Origin: Pachyseris speciosa
Taxonomy: Eukaryota; Cnidaria; Anthozoa; Scleractinia; Pachyseridae
Assembly: GCA_016490735.1 (NCBI GenBank)
Contig: JAEMWC010001513.1
Coordinates: 80,001-144,000 of the forward strand
Direction: 5' to 3'
DNA length: 64,000 bases
The notes under the pieces are model-generated. The model saw nothing but the letters and a program-made list of their open reading frames with translations, had not been told where the DNA came from and did no database searches. Shown here piece by piece: positions 54,768 to 64,000 of the stretch; within the stretch, counting starts at the first letter, position 1, and each line of letters begins with the position of its first letter. Position numbers and translations under genes: made by a program.

Positions 54768-54997
54768 AAAGTTATTTTACGCGGTCGGCCTCTCTTTCTT
54801 TTGATTAAACCACCAGTCTGGCTCGCACTCTCAGTTCCACTCTTTCTCTTTTTCAAAAGTTCTATGATTTTGTCGCCAGCTTTTTTGCCAGCATGTTCAC
54901 CAATTGTTGTTGCTGCTTTTTTTCCAGCTGTTTTGATCATATCAGTCACAATACCTTCACCATGTTGTTCATATTTTTTAAACTCAAACCGTTTCAT
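54761..54997 (-). CDS. Small basic AT-hook protein, probable genome-packing core protein
   Basis: 78 codons, intact. Residues about 15-50 form a Lys/Ala-rich amphipathic segment (MIKTAGKKAATTIGEHAGKK), followed by an AT-hook near the C-terminus (IKRKRGRPRK). High Lys/Arg content and position between the major and minor capsid genes suggest a DNA-condensing virion protein, analogous to adenovirus core proteins; this is inference. There is a Thr-Gly-Gly before the AT-hook, but it does not fit the adenain site fully. No canonical TCTAA box: CCTAA is present but only 6 nt from the ATG. Confidence 0.7.
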   Translation of the reverse strand: MKRFEFKKYEQHGEGIVTDMIKTAGKKAATTIGEHAGKKAGDKIIELLKKRKSGTESASQTGGLIKRKRGRPRKITFI

Positions 54998-55051
54998 ATA
55001 CTATTAGGTTTTATAATTCTGTCTCTCTCAAGAATAACTCAATATACCAAT

Positions 55052-55799
55052 CTATCCATTTAAATCGACTGGAGCTCTAGAAGAGTCTGTGACATAAAAG
55101 CGTATTGAGCTGATATTATGTGTTGAGACTGGATTCCATGAAAGAAAACGAGGTTTGTAAGTGAAAGGTAAACTTCTAACGAGATCTGTGACAGGAATAA
55201 CAGCGATTGTATTTGTGCTATTTCCATCAACAATGCTATCTGTCACCAAATCACAATTGATATAAATTTCATCTACTCCTCTTGTAATATCAGGTAGATT
55301 TGTTCCATATTCTGTGGCTGGAACTAATTTTGAATCGAAACCGATAAGTTTTCTGAAATCAAGATTCCTCAGATCCACACGATAATTTTCATTGAGTTCA
55401 ATCAAAATGCGATATGTTGACAAAACGAAATACATGTTAATACCATACAGGAATTTTGATTGATTTGTCTGTTTCAGATGGATTCAGTACATGGCTGTTT
55501 TTTCTCATATACTCATGAATGTAACTATTGATATCGTCGTATGAATACATCCCGTTAACGAATGTTATTGTTTCCCAGTTTACACCTTTGTCATAGCTGT
55601 ATTTAATTTGATTATTCCCAAAAATATCTCTGATATTGTACCAACTGTATGTCATATTGATGACATTCACAGCCATTTCATATTTTAAATCATTCGTTAA
55701 TTTAAGAGGTGAATTGAATCTTTTTTCAAAATCATGAGTCTTGCTGACACCAATTTTGTCTCTGTTTTTACTGTTGAATCGTAATGAAATTTCTGTCAT
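55052..55799 (-). pseudogene. Penton-type minor capsid protein, one frameshift
   Basis: The N-terminal part (ATG 55,799 to a stop at 55,437, 120 codons) starts MTEISLRFNSKNRDK and continues with YEMAVNVINMTYSWYNI. The rest continues in another frame from about 55,435 to 55,052 and ends with SIRFYVTDSSRAPVDLNG, the typical end of Polinton single-jelly-roll penton proteins. One single-base break lies at about 55,437-55,445; total length about 248 residues fits the family. It forms the fivefold vertices. TATCTAA is 11 nt before the ATG, at 55,811-55,817, inside the end of the coiled-coil gene. Confidence 0.85.
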
Positions 55800-55805
55800 A
55801 TACTT

Positions 55806-56606
55806 TTACATTAGATATTTCATCATTATTTTATTTAGCTCACCGGTTTTCAGGATTCCCAGTCTGTTCAATGTATGCAATATATTTGTGAATTCATTTT
55901 GAACATTTTTGCTGTTGTTGCCGGCTGAAATAGTTGCACCAAGCAACTGTAAACGTGAAAGCATGTCACCCAAAAATGCACCCTTGAACCCATTCCTTTC
56001 CCTGTTTTGTATTTGTAAGAAGCTAATACATCATCAATCGTTTCTCTGTATTTCTTCAAAGTTTGTATTTCTCTTTTATGAGATTCATTTTCTTCTGGAG
56101 TGAATGATTTTTTTTTTCTTCCCATATTCTGGGCTATTTCTTTAGCTTTTTTCTTTTCCTCGACAAGTTTTTGTGGGGCGACTTGAGTCAAATCGCTTGG
56201 TTTCAAAAGCCTGTTATTTTTAATATATTCTGTCATCTTTATCGAAATAGTTATCGATCGATAATATGTTGGGTGTCCGATCCTCTTTTTCAGGTGCTTC
56301 AATTGTCAAAGGAAGTTCCATTCCCATTGTAATTGCTCTGCGATTAGCTTCAATAACATCATCAAGTCCTTGTGTTAAAGCCTGTTGATTTGTTTTCAAC
56401 TGTTTAATGACTTCATCCTGTTTTTTCGTCGACACTTTCTTTCACACTCTTCTGGACATCAATAGAGGGTTTCAGCAATTCTGATGTTGTATCATATGCA
56501 TCCTGTTTTCTGTATTCATAAGTCTTGATAACATCACGAACTTCTCTTGTTTTGTTTCCAGCTTCAATTCCACTTTTAAGAAGCCTTTTCATTCGTTTAT
56601 ATCCAT
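55806..56606 (-). pseudogene. Coiled-coil/charged protein of unknown function, several frameshifts
   Basis: The late promoter points to ATG 56,606 as the start (11-nt spacing), but that frame stops after five codons. The next start, 56,592, opens 59 codons (MKRLLKSGIEAGNKTREV). The sense then continues at 56,435-56,220 (QALTQGLDDVIEANRRAITM), then 56,302-55,868 (charged KKKAKEIAQNMGRKKKS), and finally in another frame to a TAA at 55,806 (LNRLGILKTGELNKIMMKYL). Long charged helices are likely. I do not recognise the family. Position upstream of the penton gene and a late-type promoter suggest a virion or assembly protein. Confidence 0.6.
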
Positions 56607-56617
56607 ATACAATTGTG

Positions 56618-56631
56618 TTAGACTAATCTAA
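56618..56631. promoter_or_regulatory. Palindromic divergent late-type promoter
   Basis: TTAGACTAATCTAA. The plus strand gives AATCTAA 11 nt before the ATPase ATG (56,643). The minus strand gives AGTCTAA 11 nt before ATG 56,606 of the coiled-coil gene. One near-perfect palindrome thus serves both directions at the point where gene orientation switches. Confidence 0.75.
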
Positions 56632-56642
56632 ACTATTTACAT

Positions 56643-57277
56643 ATGGAAATCCCTAATTATGATATTCAGGGTTTAAAGAATTCATTCAGACAGTTGTATC
56701 CGTATATGCCAAAAGATACATTTAGAATGTTATTGGCTGGTAATTCTGGATCTGGAAAGACAACATTGTTCATGCATCTGATTATGGAACGTTGGTCTAT
56801 TATGATCAGATACATCTTTATGCAAAAAATTTAGATCAAAGACAATATATCAATATCTTCGGAAGTAATGGATGAAATAAGCAGTCACATTGGATATCCT
56901 GCTTGGTTTGCAGTCAAGAAGAGATATTACCAGTTGAACAAATAAAAGACACAGATTTGCAGCGATTGGTTGTTTTTTGATGATTTTGTCACTGATAAAA
57001 ACAAGATCAAATCATAAGCTATTTCATTCAGGGGGAGACACAAGAACTGTTCAGTCATATATCTCACACAATCATTCTATGGCTGTCCAAATCATCAGAC
57101 TCAATTGCAGTCACTTCTGCCTTTATGATTTCCATCCTCAAGAGAAAGGAATTGATTGCACAGGAGCTTGGAATCGACAAGAAGAAATACATTGAAGCAA
57201 CCAAAAAACCATATTCCTTCTGTTATGTTGACAAGCCGATGAAAACAATCAAGAGAAATTTTTATGGTGCTGTTTAA
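56643..57277 (+). pseudogene. Packaging ATPase (FtsK/HerA type), broken
   Basis: Starts MEIPNYDIQGLKNSFRQLYP, with Walker A LLAGNSGSGKTTLF at residues about 29-42. After a frameshift near 56,800, and in changing frames, come Walker B LVVFDDFVTD (about 56,967-56,996) and the motif III-like SVIYLTQSF (about 57,052-57,076). It ends IKRNFYGAV with TAA at 57,277. About 210 codons, the usual size for the genome-packaging ATPase of adenovirus-like and Polinton elements. At least four frameshifts. Late-type motif 11 nt upstream. Confidence 0.85.
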
Positions 57278-57361
57278 TCTAATCTAATATTATATGGAAT
57301 AAATAATTTCACAAAATGTTGAAAAACAGGAGAATCCAAAAACAGAAAGAATCGAAAAATT

Positions 57362-57368
57362 AATCTAA
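57362..57368 (+). promoter_or_regulatory. Late-type motif AATCTAA before fibre gene 1
   Basis: Thirteen nt before ATG 57,382. A doubled AATCTAATCTAA also lies just after the ATPase stop (about 57,276-57,288). Confidence 0.65.
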
Positions 57369-57381
57369 CAAGATTGTATAA

Positions 57382-60300
57382 ATGGGAGTTTTTAATTCTC
57401 CACAAGATCAAGATAAAACTGAAAATGGTGAAAGAGGCCCAGCTGTCAATTGGTCCCAAGGTGAAAAAGGTGATAGAGGTGAAAGAGGTCCAAAAGGTGA
57501 TAAGGGGTGATAGAGGTCCATTTGGTTTCAAAGGTAATAAAGGTGAAACAGGTGATGGATTTAGATTAACACAAGATGGCAATTATGATATTGAAAATAT
57601 AAACGTTTGACAAATCTTGGTGATCCAGTAAATCATTATGATTCTGCTAACTTGGGATATGTTAATGATGCTGTTTTATAATTGAAGGAACACGTGTTAA
57701 TCCATTCAAATTTCTTCTTGAAGATACATCAAAACAACTATTCTTAGAATGCGAATAATCTGCAATTGGAAGATTTTGACAAAAGCCCTTACTCATTTAA
57801 TAAAATAGCCTTGTCTTTTGTTATTCCTACTGCTGGTCTTACAACTGTTTTCGTTTTGATCTGACACAATTGGAAGTTTCAAAGTACACTTTAGTTGTTG
57901 AGTTTTTATACTGATGGTAGCCCAAATAATGCAACAGTCGATGACGACAATCTGTCATCTAATTTAATTGAAAGAAAGGATTCAATAAAAAAGAGCATTT
58001 CCAAAGACTCATCTTGTTGATGGTTATATCTCAAAAGAATATTCTTCCTTGAAAAAACAAGTCATGGTTCCACATCAATGGAGTTATTGTTGATTTCACC
58101 ATATTTACAAAATAATAAAAAACATTATGTTATAGTTTATGGTGTTTTATGGATTTCTCTAATATCATTTTATCACATATTCACGACCCAGCTTTTGTAA
58201 TAGAAGAAGGAAGATTGTATTTTGATCGTGGAGCTTAAAATGAGTTTTCGTAGAATAGTCAATGTTGCATACCCTATATTAAAACAAGACTGTGCAAATA
58301 AAAAATACGTTGATGATGCTGCCATATATCTGACGAATAATAAAGCGAATATAGCATATGTTAATTCTAACTTTGTGAAAAAAGATGGAAGCGTTGCAAT
58401 GACTTCTGATTTGAATCTTGGAGGTAACAAATTGCTAATGTAGCAGTGCCAACAGCAAACAATGATACAGCTACAAAGGGGTATGTTGATACTGAAATTG
58501 CTGGAATTACTGGCATTGATGTTTCACCATTTCTTAAAAAAGATGGAAGTGTTGCAATGACTGGTGATCTTGACATGGGTGACAATAAAATAAACAAATG
58601 TTGGGGCTCCAACTCTGATAAAGATTCTGCCAACAAAAAGTATGTTGATGACCTTGTTTTTTCAGCATCTGGAGCTCAACGCAACCCATTCGCTTTTTCT
58701 GTTGAAAGATATTTCCAAGTCTTCTGCAGTCAGTGATGCAACAAACTTCAAATTGAGAAATTTTGATAGATCACCATACCACATAAACAAGTCCTCATTG
58801 TCTTTTTATCATTTCACATAGTGGTAATTTACATCCAAAATTCGTTTTAATGTGACATCTTTGAGAACAGTCAGTACACTTTTGTTGTTGAGTTTTACTC
58901 ACATCAGACCCAAGAAGTGCAACAGTCGATTTAACCTTCCAACTGTAAATACGAGATGCGGGACAGCCGTTTCAAAAAACCTTTTCCCCAAACTCCACAC
59001 GTTGATGGTTATATGAAGAAGCTTTTCCGAATCGAAAAACCAGTGGTGGTCAAGCGGCAATACAGGTGGAACTTTCCAGCACAGCTCCTGCGTCTAACAC
59101 CAAAACACATATCATCGTTTATGGGCTTATGGCTATCATACCAATTTGTCTTACTTTCTCCATGACCCAGCTTATGAAATTGAAAACGGCCATGTCGCGT
59201 TTGGTAGTAATATTGACATGAAATTGAACAAATCATCAACCTGCAGGATACCCCTCAAACCTCAAAGATGCTGTGAACAAAAAGTATGTTGATGCTGAAA
59301 TTGCTGGTATTGATGTTTCTCAAATTTCTTAAAAAAGATGGAAGTGTTATAATGACCGGCAATCAGGATTTTGGGGGGTTTATTATTAGAGGCCATGGGA
59401 TAGGAAACCAACCAGCAGATCTTGTGAATAAATCATATATTGACACTAATCTCGCATCAAAAAGCAGTATCGGTCAACTCTACTTCGAGATGGAACACAA
59501 GAAATGACTGCTAATTTAAGTCTGGCTGGTAAAAAGTGATCAACTGTGCAACAACCAAGCTGCTAACACAGATGCTGCAATAAGTTTTATGTAGATGATA
59601 AACTAAAGATATAATTGGATTTACATCTGATGGAAGCTTTGATTTTTTTAAACAAACACTTGGAGAATGTTGGCCAGATTCATACTTCAGACTTCATTGA
59701 CATGAATAATAATAAAATAACAAATTTAGCGGACGTGGTGAATGAAACTGATGCAGTGAACTTTAGAGTTTTAAATCGAGCTTCACACCATCAGAGCAAA
59801 CACTTTATTATTGAATGGAACAAATGCGATGGTAGCGGATATGAAACTTGGAGGGTATAAAATCATTGACTTAAAAGAAGGAACAAATAAAACTGATGCC
59901 GTAAATTTAGATCAATTAGAAAAAAGTCATATTTCATTGCTTCTCATCCAAAGAATGCTTTTCAAATATTTGATGAATGATATCGATGAAATTAGCACTG
60001 AATATGGCTTGACAGTTAATGGATATGTCAATTTACCTCGTTCACCACATTTGATTTTTCAAAAAAGGTTATTGATATAGACTTGAATAAGAGAAGCTAA
60101 TCATATTTACAGAGCTAGAATTGGATTTAATATGTACACAATAAAAGATGGAAAATACACTTTCATTCTTGAATGGCTATTTCCTGATTATGAAGGAATG
60201 AGTCTTAGTAGTGTAACATTCAGTGCAACTGGTGGAATTACAATTCATGAAACTGTAGGGAGAAAATTTGATAACAGAATGAAGATCATTCGAGATTTAT

Positions 60301-61170
60301 TATGGATTGAAAAACCATCAGCAAGTTCACCCATGAATTTTATATTGTACAATACATATTAATGCTAACCCAACTTATCCAATAAGTACAAAGTTCATTG
60401 TGTTGCATATGGTATTGATTTTGAAGCTGTAGACGTTCCATCAAGTGTTTACGACTTCTCTGAACCTTTCAAAATCGTGAATGAAATAATACAATTAACT
60501 GATTTGGATTTGAATGTTTTTGACGTGAAAAGAAAATGAAAATTGGTTGTTTGGTGGAGACAATGGCGAATTGACAATGCTAATATATTATAATGAACAG
60601 CTATTTAATAAAGAGAGGCTAAATTTTGGTGGTGATTTAAATCTAAATGGCCATAGAATTCATAATAATGGTTTGAAACTATTTCGTTCAAGCGTTACAG
60701 GGTGTAATTATGGAAACAGCTTTCGATTTGGGTGGATTTGCTCTTTACAGGCCGAAATTAGGAGGTGATCTAATTTGAATGGGAATGGAATAATCGGTCA
60801 AATACATATTTAAACTGCTTGTCAAAGCCAATCGAGGACATGATAAGAATGTTTTAAAGCTGTATTGATAAATGGCTCTGAATTTTTAGTTATTCACAAC
60901 AATACTTTCATATTAAGAATATGTATGTATTACAAGGAACAAAACCCGGAATATTCTACTTCAAGACAAAAGCTGAAGGTGGTGGGCTTTTGCCATTACC
61001 AGCAACTGTTTATGAACACAGACATAATACTATGAGTAGAAATCACAACCGGTTACGTCAACAAAATCATTATCGAGAGGCTATCTTAAAATTTAATTGA
61101 TTATTTTCACACATCTAATACAGGCGCATTTGATACAACATTCACACTTGAAGTGGTCATGATTATCTAA
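57382..61170 (+). pseudogene. Fibre-like gene 1: collagen-like start, then phage-tail-fibre-like repeats
   Basis: Starts MGVFNSPQDQ, then Gly-X-Y repeats (GEKGDRGERGPKGDKG), then in shifting frames at least seven modules of a repeat resembling bacteriophage tail fibres: SVAMTGDLDMGDNKINKCW, DSANKKYVDD, NNKITNLADVVNETDAVN, GDLNLNGHRIHNNG. Between them is a repeated beta-rich domain (RNFDRSPYHINKSSLSFYHF at about 58,750; EDFDKSPYSFNKIALSF at about 57,765). It ends FDTTFTLEVVMII at TAA 61,170, which forms part of the next late motif. Frameshifts every 100-250 nt. By analogy it would be a trimeric receptor-binding fibre on the virion vertex; this is inference. About 1,260 codons if continuous. 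Confidence 0.7.
61164..61170 (+). promoter_or_regulatory. Late-type motif TATCTAA before fibre gene 2
   Basis: Twelve nt before ATG 61,183. Its TAA is the stop codon of fibre gene 1. Confidence 0.7.
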
Positions 61171-61182
61171 ATTAATATTATA

Positions 61183-62160
61183 ATGGGAGTTTTCAATTCT
61201 ACACAAAATAGAGGCCCAAAAGGTGATAGAGGTGATGCTGGTGCAATTGGTCCTAAAGGTGATAATGGAAATGGTTTTTACATTAACACAAGATGGTCAT
61301 ATGATCTTGGAAACAAACATTTGACTAATGTAAAAGCAGGCAATGATTCTGATCAATGTTGTAATCAAATCAAAGTTTCAGATATTGTCAGAGATAGTTT
61401 TTTGATTTATGGGTTTCTGAATTCACAGATTATACTCTAAATGTACTTATCAAATCGATAGAGCGAATAATAATTTTCTAGATATGAATGCAGACAGAAA
61501 AGTTGAAACATTGTACGATCTCTCGAATGAAGAAAATAATGCAACGCAATGCAACGCAATGCAACGCAATGCAAACACAAGTAAAATCTATTGGAATAAA
61601 AACATATTGGAAGTTTTACAGCGGCTAACAGAAGTGGTAGTCGGCAAATGACTTTTGGTGATTTGGATCCTAGCTCCATCGCACCTCTTGACGGTAGTGT
61701 TATTTTTTTCTGTGTGTACTTGGATTCTATATTAGACGAAAAAACAATTTCAGATCATCATCAAATTTTAATCCAACGATATAATATAAATGAACAAAAT
61801 AATTAGATATGTGAGATGGTTTACTCGGGATGCGAACGGAAAAACCTTGGTGTTGACAAGAGGATTTTGAAATCAGCTTTGGTTTATCAGTTTCTATATC
61901 ACAAACATTTTAACAAGTATGTTGAGTTAGAGATATCCTTTTGGAGCATGAAAGAACATTGGATTAATTGGATATGGTGATGGTTGCCTGACATATTTGC
62001 TGGAGCATACTCTTGGATGGATTAATGTGTTGCAAACACATGCAATATTACATGATGCTTTCGGTCGATTCTACGTCAAACATTCACTTGACAGAGGATA
62101 TTCTTATGCTTTCCCACTGTTCATGACAATGAAATTTAACAAATTGTCACTCTAAGTGGA
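61183..62160 (+). pseudogene. Fibre-like gene 2: collagen-like start, same N-terminus as gene 1
   Basis: Begins MGVFNSTQNRGPKGDRGDAG, almost identical to the start of gene 1, with a Gly-X-Y run (GAIGPKGDNGNGF) and one tail-fibre-like unit (LGNKHLTNVKAGNDSDQ). The frame closes at 61,440. Later sense fragments such as DANGKTLVLTRGF (about 61,830), GYGDGCLTYLLEHTLGWINV (about 61,974) and FGRFYVKHSLDRGYSYAFPL (about 62,060) suggest a separate C-terminal domain. A GCAACGCAAT decamer array (61,540-61,574) interrupts it. A second, shorter fibre arising by duplication and then diverging is the simplest reading. Heavily broken. Confidence 0.6.
61540..61574. repeat. GCAACGCAAT decamer array in fibre gene 2
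   Basis: Just over three units of GCAACGCAAT. It probably expanded after the gene decayed. Confidence 0.9.
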
Positions 62161-62217
62161 CAATTGTCTGGTTTGTGGTACTGTGTGTTGAACAGAATCG
62201 TTATATAAGCATATTGT

Positions 62218-62705
62218 ATGAAAGAGCGAAAAAGCATATTCAGCTGGAACCATATTTCAGGTGAATTAACAGAAGATCAGGTAAATGAATTAAAAGCCTA
62301 TTACCACACATATCACAGAAAGTGTTGGGCTCATAAACAGGCTGTTAAACGGTTCAAAAAATGGAAATTACTGGGGAATTCCTTGTCCATCATCTTTGCA
62401 ACTGGGGGTCTCGCCACAAGTGTGGCAACAGGTGGTGTTAGTTTGGTAGCCATCAGTACAGCAGCACTTTTGGATACAAGGGTGGATGAAGCATAAAAAC
62501 CTAGATTTGAAAATCCAGAATTGCACATATGCTTATCAAAGCTATCAACATCTACTCAATTCAATAAAAGACAAGTTGAGAAGTGGTGATTTTGATGCTT
62601 CAAGTATACAAATCTCAATGAAAGAATATTGACGATTATGTGACTGACAATAGTCCAATTATTGATAAGTACCTACTGAAATATGATGAAAAATTCACTG
62701 CTTGA
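62218..62705 (+). pseudogene. Polinton right-end protein with hydrophobic hairpin, two frameshifts, function unknown
   Basis: Starts MKERKSIFSWNHISGELTED. Residues about 25-45 are Tyr/His/Lys-rich (KAYYHTYHRKCWAHKQAVKR), followed by a Gly/Ala-rich hydrophobic stretch (IIFATGGLATSVATGGVSLV) that could form a two-helix membrane hairpin. The frame shifts at about 62,480 and continues with YAYQSYQHLLNSIKDKLRSG, then shifts again near 62,630 and ends at TGA 62,705. I recall similar proteins near Polinton fibres in cnidarians but know no function. No TCTAA motif; TATATAA lies about 14 nt before the ATG. Confidence 0.55.
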
Positions 62706-63320
62706 TAATACGAATAATCTTATCAAATCTCAACAATAGAATCTCAACCAATATCGATCATAAAATCCAAGCGTCTTTTTTGATCTAGTAACTATTATTT
62801 TATCAAATGGAAGATCAAGCATTAAAAATATTTGCTTAAGCATAAATTTCGTACTTATCATCCTTTTACGATTCTTATTCACCAAAGGAAGGAGTGTCTA
62901 TCTCTTGGAATATTTTCAATATTTTGCTTTTATCTTTTACAGAAATTTGAAGTCCATTTTACAACATATATCATTTATCACATTTTCAATATGGTACTTC
63001 CGATGATATACAGATTTTCGCCGTATTTTATACATATTATTATGAAAGTCAACGTACTCTTTACAATAGTCATAGCTGTGGACTGAACCGCAATTTAGAC
63101 AAACATTTTCCAATCATCGTTAAACATTTTCTGATTATCACAGCAAGGTGCTTTCACACTTTTAACAACTTTGACCAATAGCTGATCACAAAATAACATG
63201 ACAATTCTCCCATATTCTTTAATTCATTGTGGATTACTGAATTACAACTCATTCTATAATATTATGTGATATTTTATTTTTTTATGTAACCATCGGATGG
63301 TTCCACGTGAGAAATAATAG
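62706..63320. other. Polinton right subterminal region
   Basis: Very AT-rich. One 84-codon ORF (62,832-63,086) is Ile/Phe-rich and unrecognised. No hairpins as strong as those at the left end. Nothing else supported. Confidence 0.4.
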
Positions 63321-63606
63321 CTATAGGCGATGACTCATTCCCTGTTTTTCCGAGAATGTCACGCTTGGTGATTTTTCGAGAGAATGTCACGCATTATAAT
63401 AAACTATAGATGAAGTGTGCAGACCTTGGTTCCATCAGATTGAACAACTATAGATTCCATCAATTAAATAACTATATATTCCATCAAATTAAATAACTAT
63501 ATATTCCATCAAATTAAATAACTATATATTCCAGAATACGAGACCAGATAGTGTTTGGGGAAAACGAGATCAATTGATTTCGTACCCCCAAACACTAATA
63601 CTACTG
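63321..63606 (-). repeat. Polinton terminal inverted repeat, right
   Basis: About 286 bp, inverted relative to 44,045-44,352. Starts CTATAGGCGATGACTCATTC and ends CCCCCAAACACTAATACTACT after three 25-bp units plus a variant. There is one extra base near the tip (AATACTACT against ATACTACT). Confidence 0.93.
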
Positions 63607-63612
63607 AGGTAT
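63607..63612. repeat. Target-site duplication GAGGTA, right
   Basis: Exact copy of 44,039-44,044. Confidence 0.95.
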
Positions 63613-64000
63613 GAATAGAGCCTGCTTGCTAAGAATTTCCCAGTGGTATTATAATCCCTAGAGTCTTGGGTCGGATTCTCTTTGAAGCCCTATAAGATTT
63701 GGATTCCATGTTTGAGTGGCAGGGGATCCTCCTCAATGTGGTGACATATTCTTCTTGCTGCTCAAACATAAAATTTTGTATCTTTGAGGCCTGTAGTGTG
63801 TATTTTGTGGATGCCTTTACATACATTCAGTTTACCTGTTCCAACTATTGTCCTGAGATAGATGAAGTCGGGTCTACTGAGATGTTTTGGGAGATCTAGA
63901 TGTTGAGGTAGTGTTTGCATACTGAAAATAACTCCACACAGACATTCATTTCGTGTACTTTGTGAGTCGACACAATGTCCATTGACCATACTTATGCATT
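63613..64000. other. Host DNA right of the Polinton, nothing recognised
   Basis: Presumably the intron or flank that followed the exon ending at 44,041 before insertion. The short ORFs have no recognisable domain. Confidence 0.35.

Larger units (their letters stand above)
44045..63606. mobile_element. Complete Polinton/Maverick element, 19,562 bp
   Basis: Has the full hallmark set: terminal inverted repeats starting AGT, 6-bp target duplication, protein-primed family B DNA polymerase, retroviral-type integrase, adenain-like protease, packaging ATPase, double-jelly-roll major capsid protein and penton-type minor capsid protein. Extra genes: BRO-N/nuclease, phospholipase A2, fibre-like genes and small DNA-binding proteins. 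Minus-strand genes fill 45,071-56,606, plus-strand genes 56,643-62,705. Polintons are thought to be integrated forms of, or relatives of, dsDNA viruses. Most genes carry at least one break, so this copy cannot be autonomous as read. Confidence 0.95.

Noticed and set aside
61437..61679. Cys/Leu-rich minus-strand ORF
   Set aside because: Antisense shadow of fibre gene 2 and its GCAACGCAAT array.

Overview
This is eukaryotic genomic DNA, most likely from a cnidarian and plausibly a stony coral. The host genes are split into small exons with GT-AG introns. The intergenic DNA is AT-rich and full of foldback/MITE elements. The host proteins (a secreted MACPF protein and an EGF/TLDc mosaic protein) and the complete Polinton/Maverick element are of kinds I associate with cnidarian genomes. 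Species is inference; nothing here fixes it.

Layout. 1-9,100: decayed mobile DNA. It holds a Ty3/Gypsy pol fragment (560-1,250, minus), a broken HECT-related gene (1,715-2,785), a dispersed repeat family with several direct and inverted copies, and at 4,674-5,070 a 254-nt tandem repeat whose two units each carry a recognisable, slightly damaged hammerhead ribozyme on the minus strand (a retrozyme-like element). 9,130-16,954: a TATA box and a seven-coding-exon gene for a secreted MACPF protein of about 500 residues, with two single-base frameshifts in its last exon. One intron holds a LINE fragment. 18,366-30,599: a gene for a large extracellular mosaic protein (unknown N-terminal domain, farnesoic-acid-methyltransferase-like domain, Cys-rich segment, three EGF modules, TLDc). 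Its last intron is a 2.6-kb CCCTAT satellite. 30,600-40,680: a segmental duplication carrying a fragment of the TLDc last exon. Copy two is split by a palindromic foldback element, itself split by a 4.1-kb TIR element; both have 8-bp target duplications. 40,681-44,041: little recognisable, ending in one probable exon.

44,045-63,606: a complete Polinton/Maverick (19,562 bp) with about 300-bp terminal inverted repeats and a perfect 6-bp target duplication GAGGTA. Minus-strand genes, from the left: protein-primed PolB (three breaks), AT-hook/zinc-finger protein, BRO-N/nuclease protein, integrase with chromodomain, zinc-ribbon plus parvoviral-type phospholipase A2 protein, adenain-like protease, a virion-type basic protein, major capsid protein, AT-hook core protein, penton-type minor capsid protein (one frameshift) and a coiled-coil protein. 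Plus-strand genes: FtsK/HerA-type ATPase, two collagen/tail-fibre-like genes and a two-TM-like protein, all badly frameshifted.

The most interesting signal is regulatory. Seven virion-type genes carry (T/A)ATCTAA, or a one-base variant, 11-13 nt before their start codon, usually inside the 3' end of the preceding gene. PolB and the BRO-N gene instead share a TATTTAAAC box 43-47 nt upstream. This looks like two promoter classes, late and early, in an integrated virus-like element. The TCTA core recalls the late promoter of the virophage Mavirus and its host virus CroV. I could not run any search; all homology calls are by recognition.
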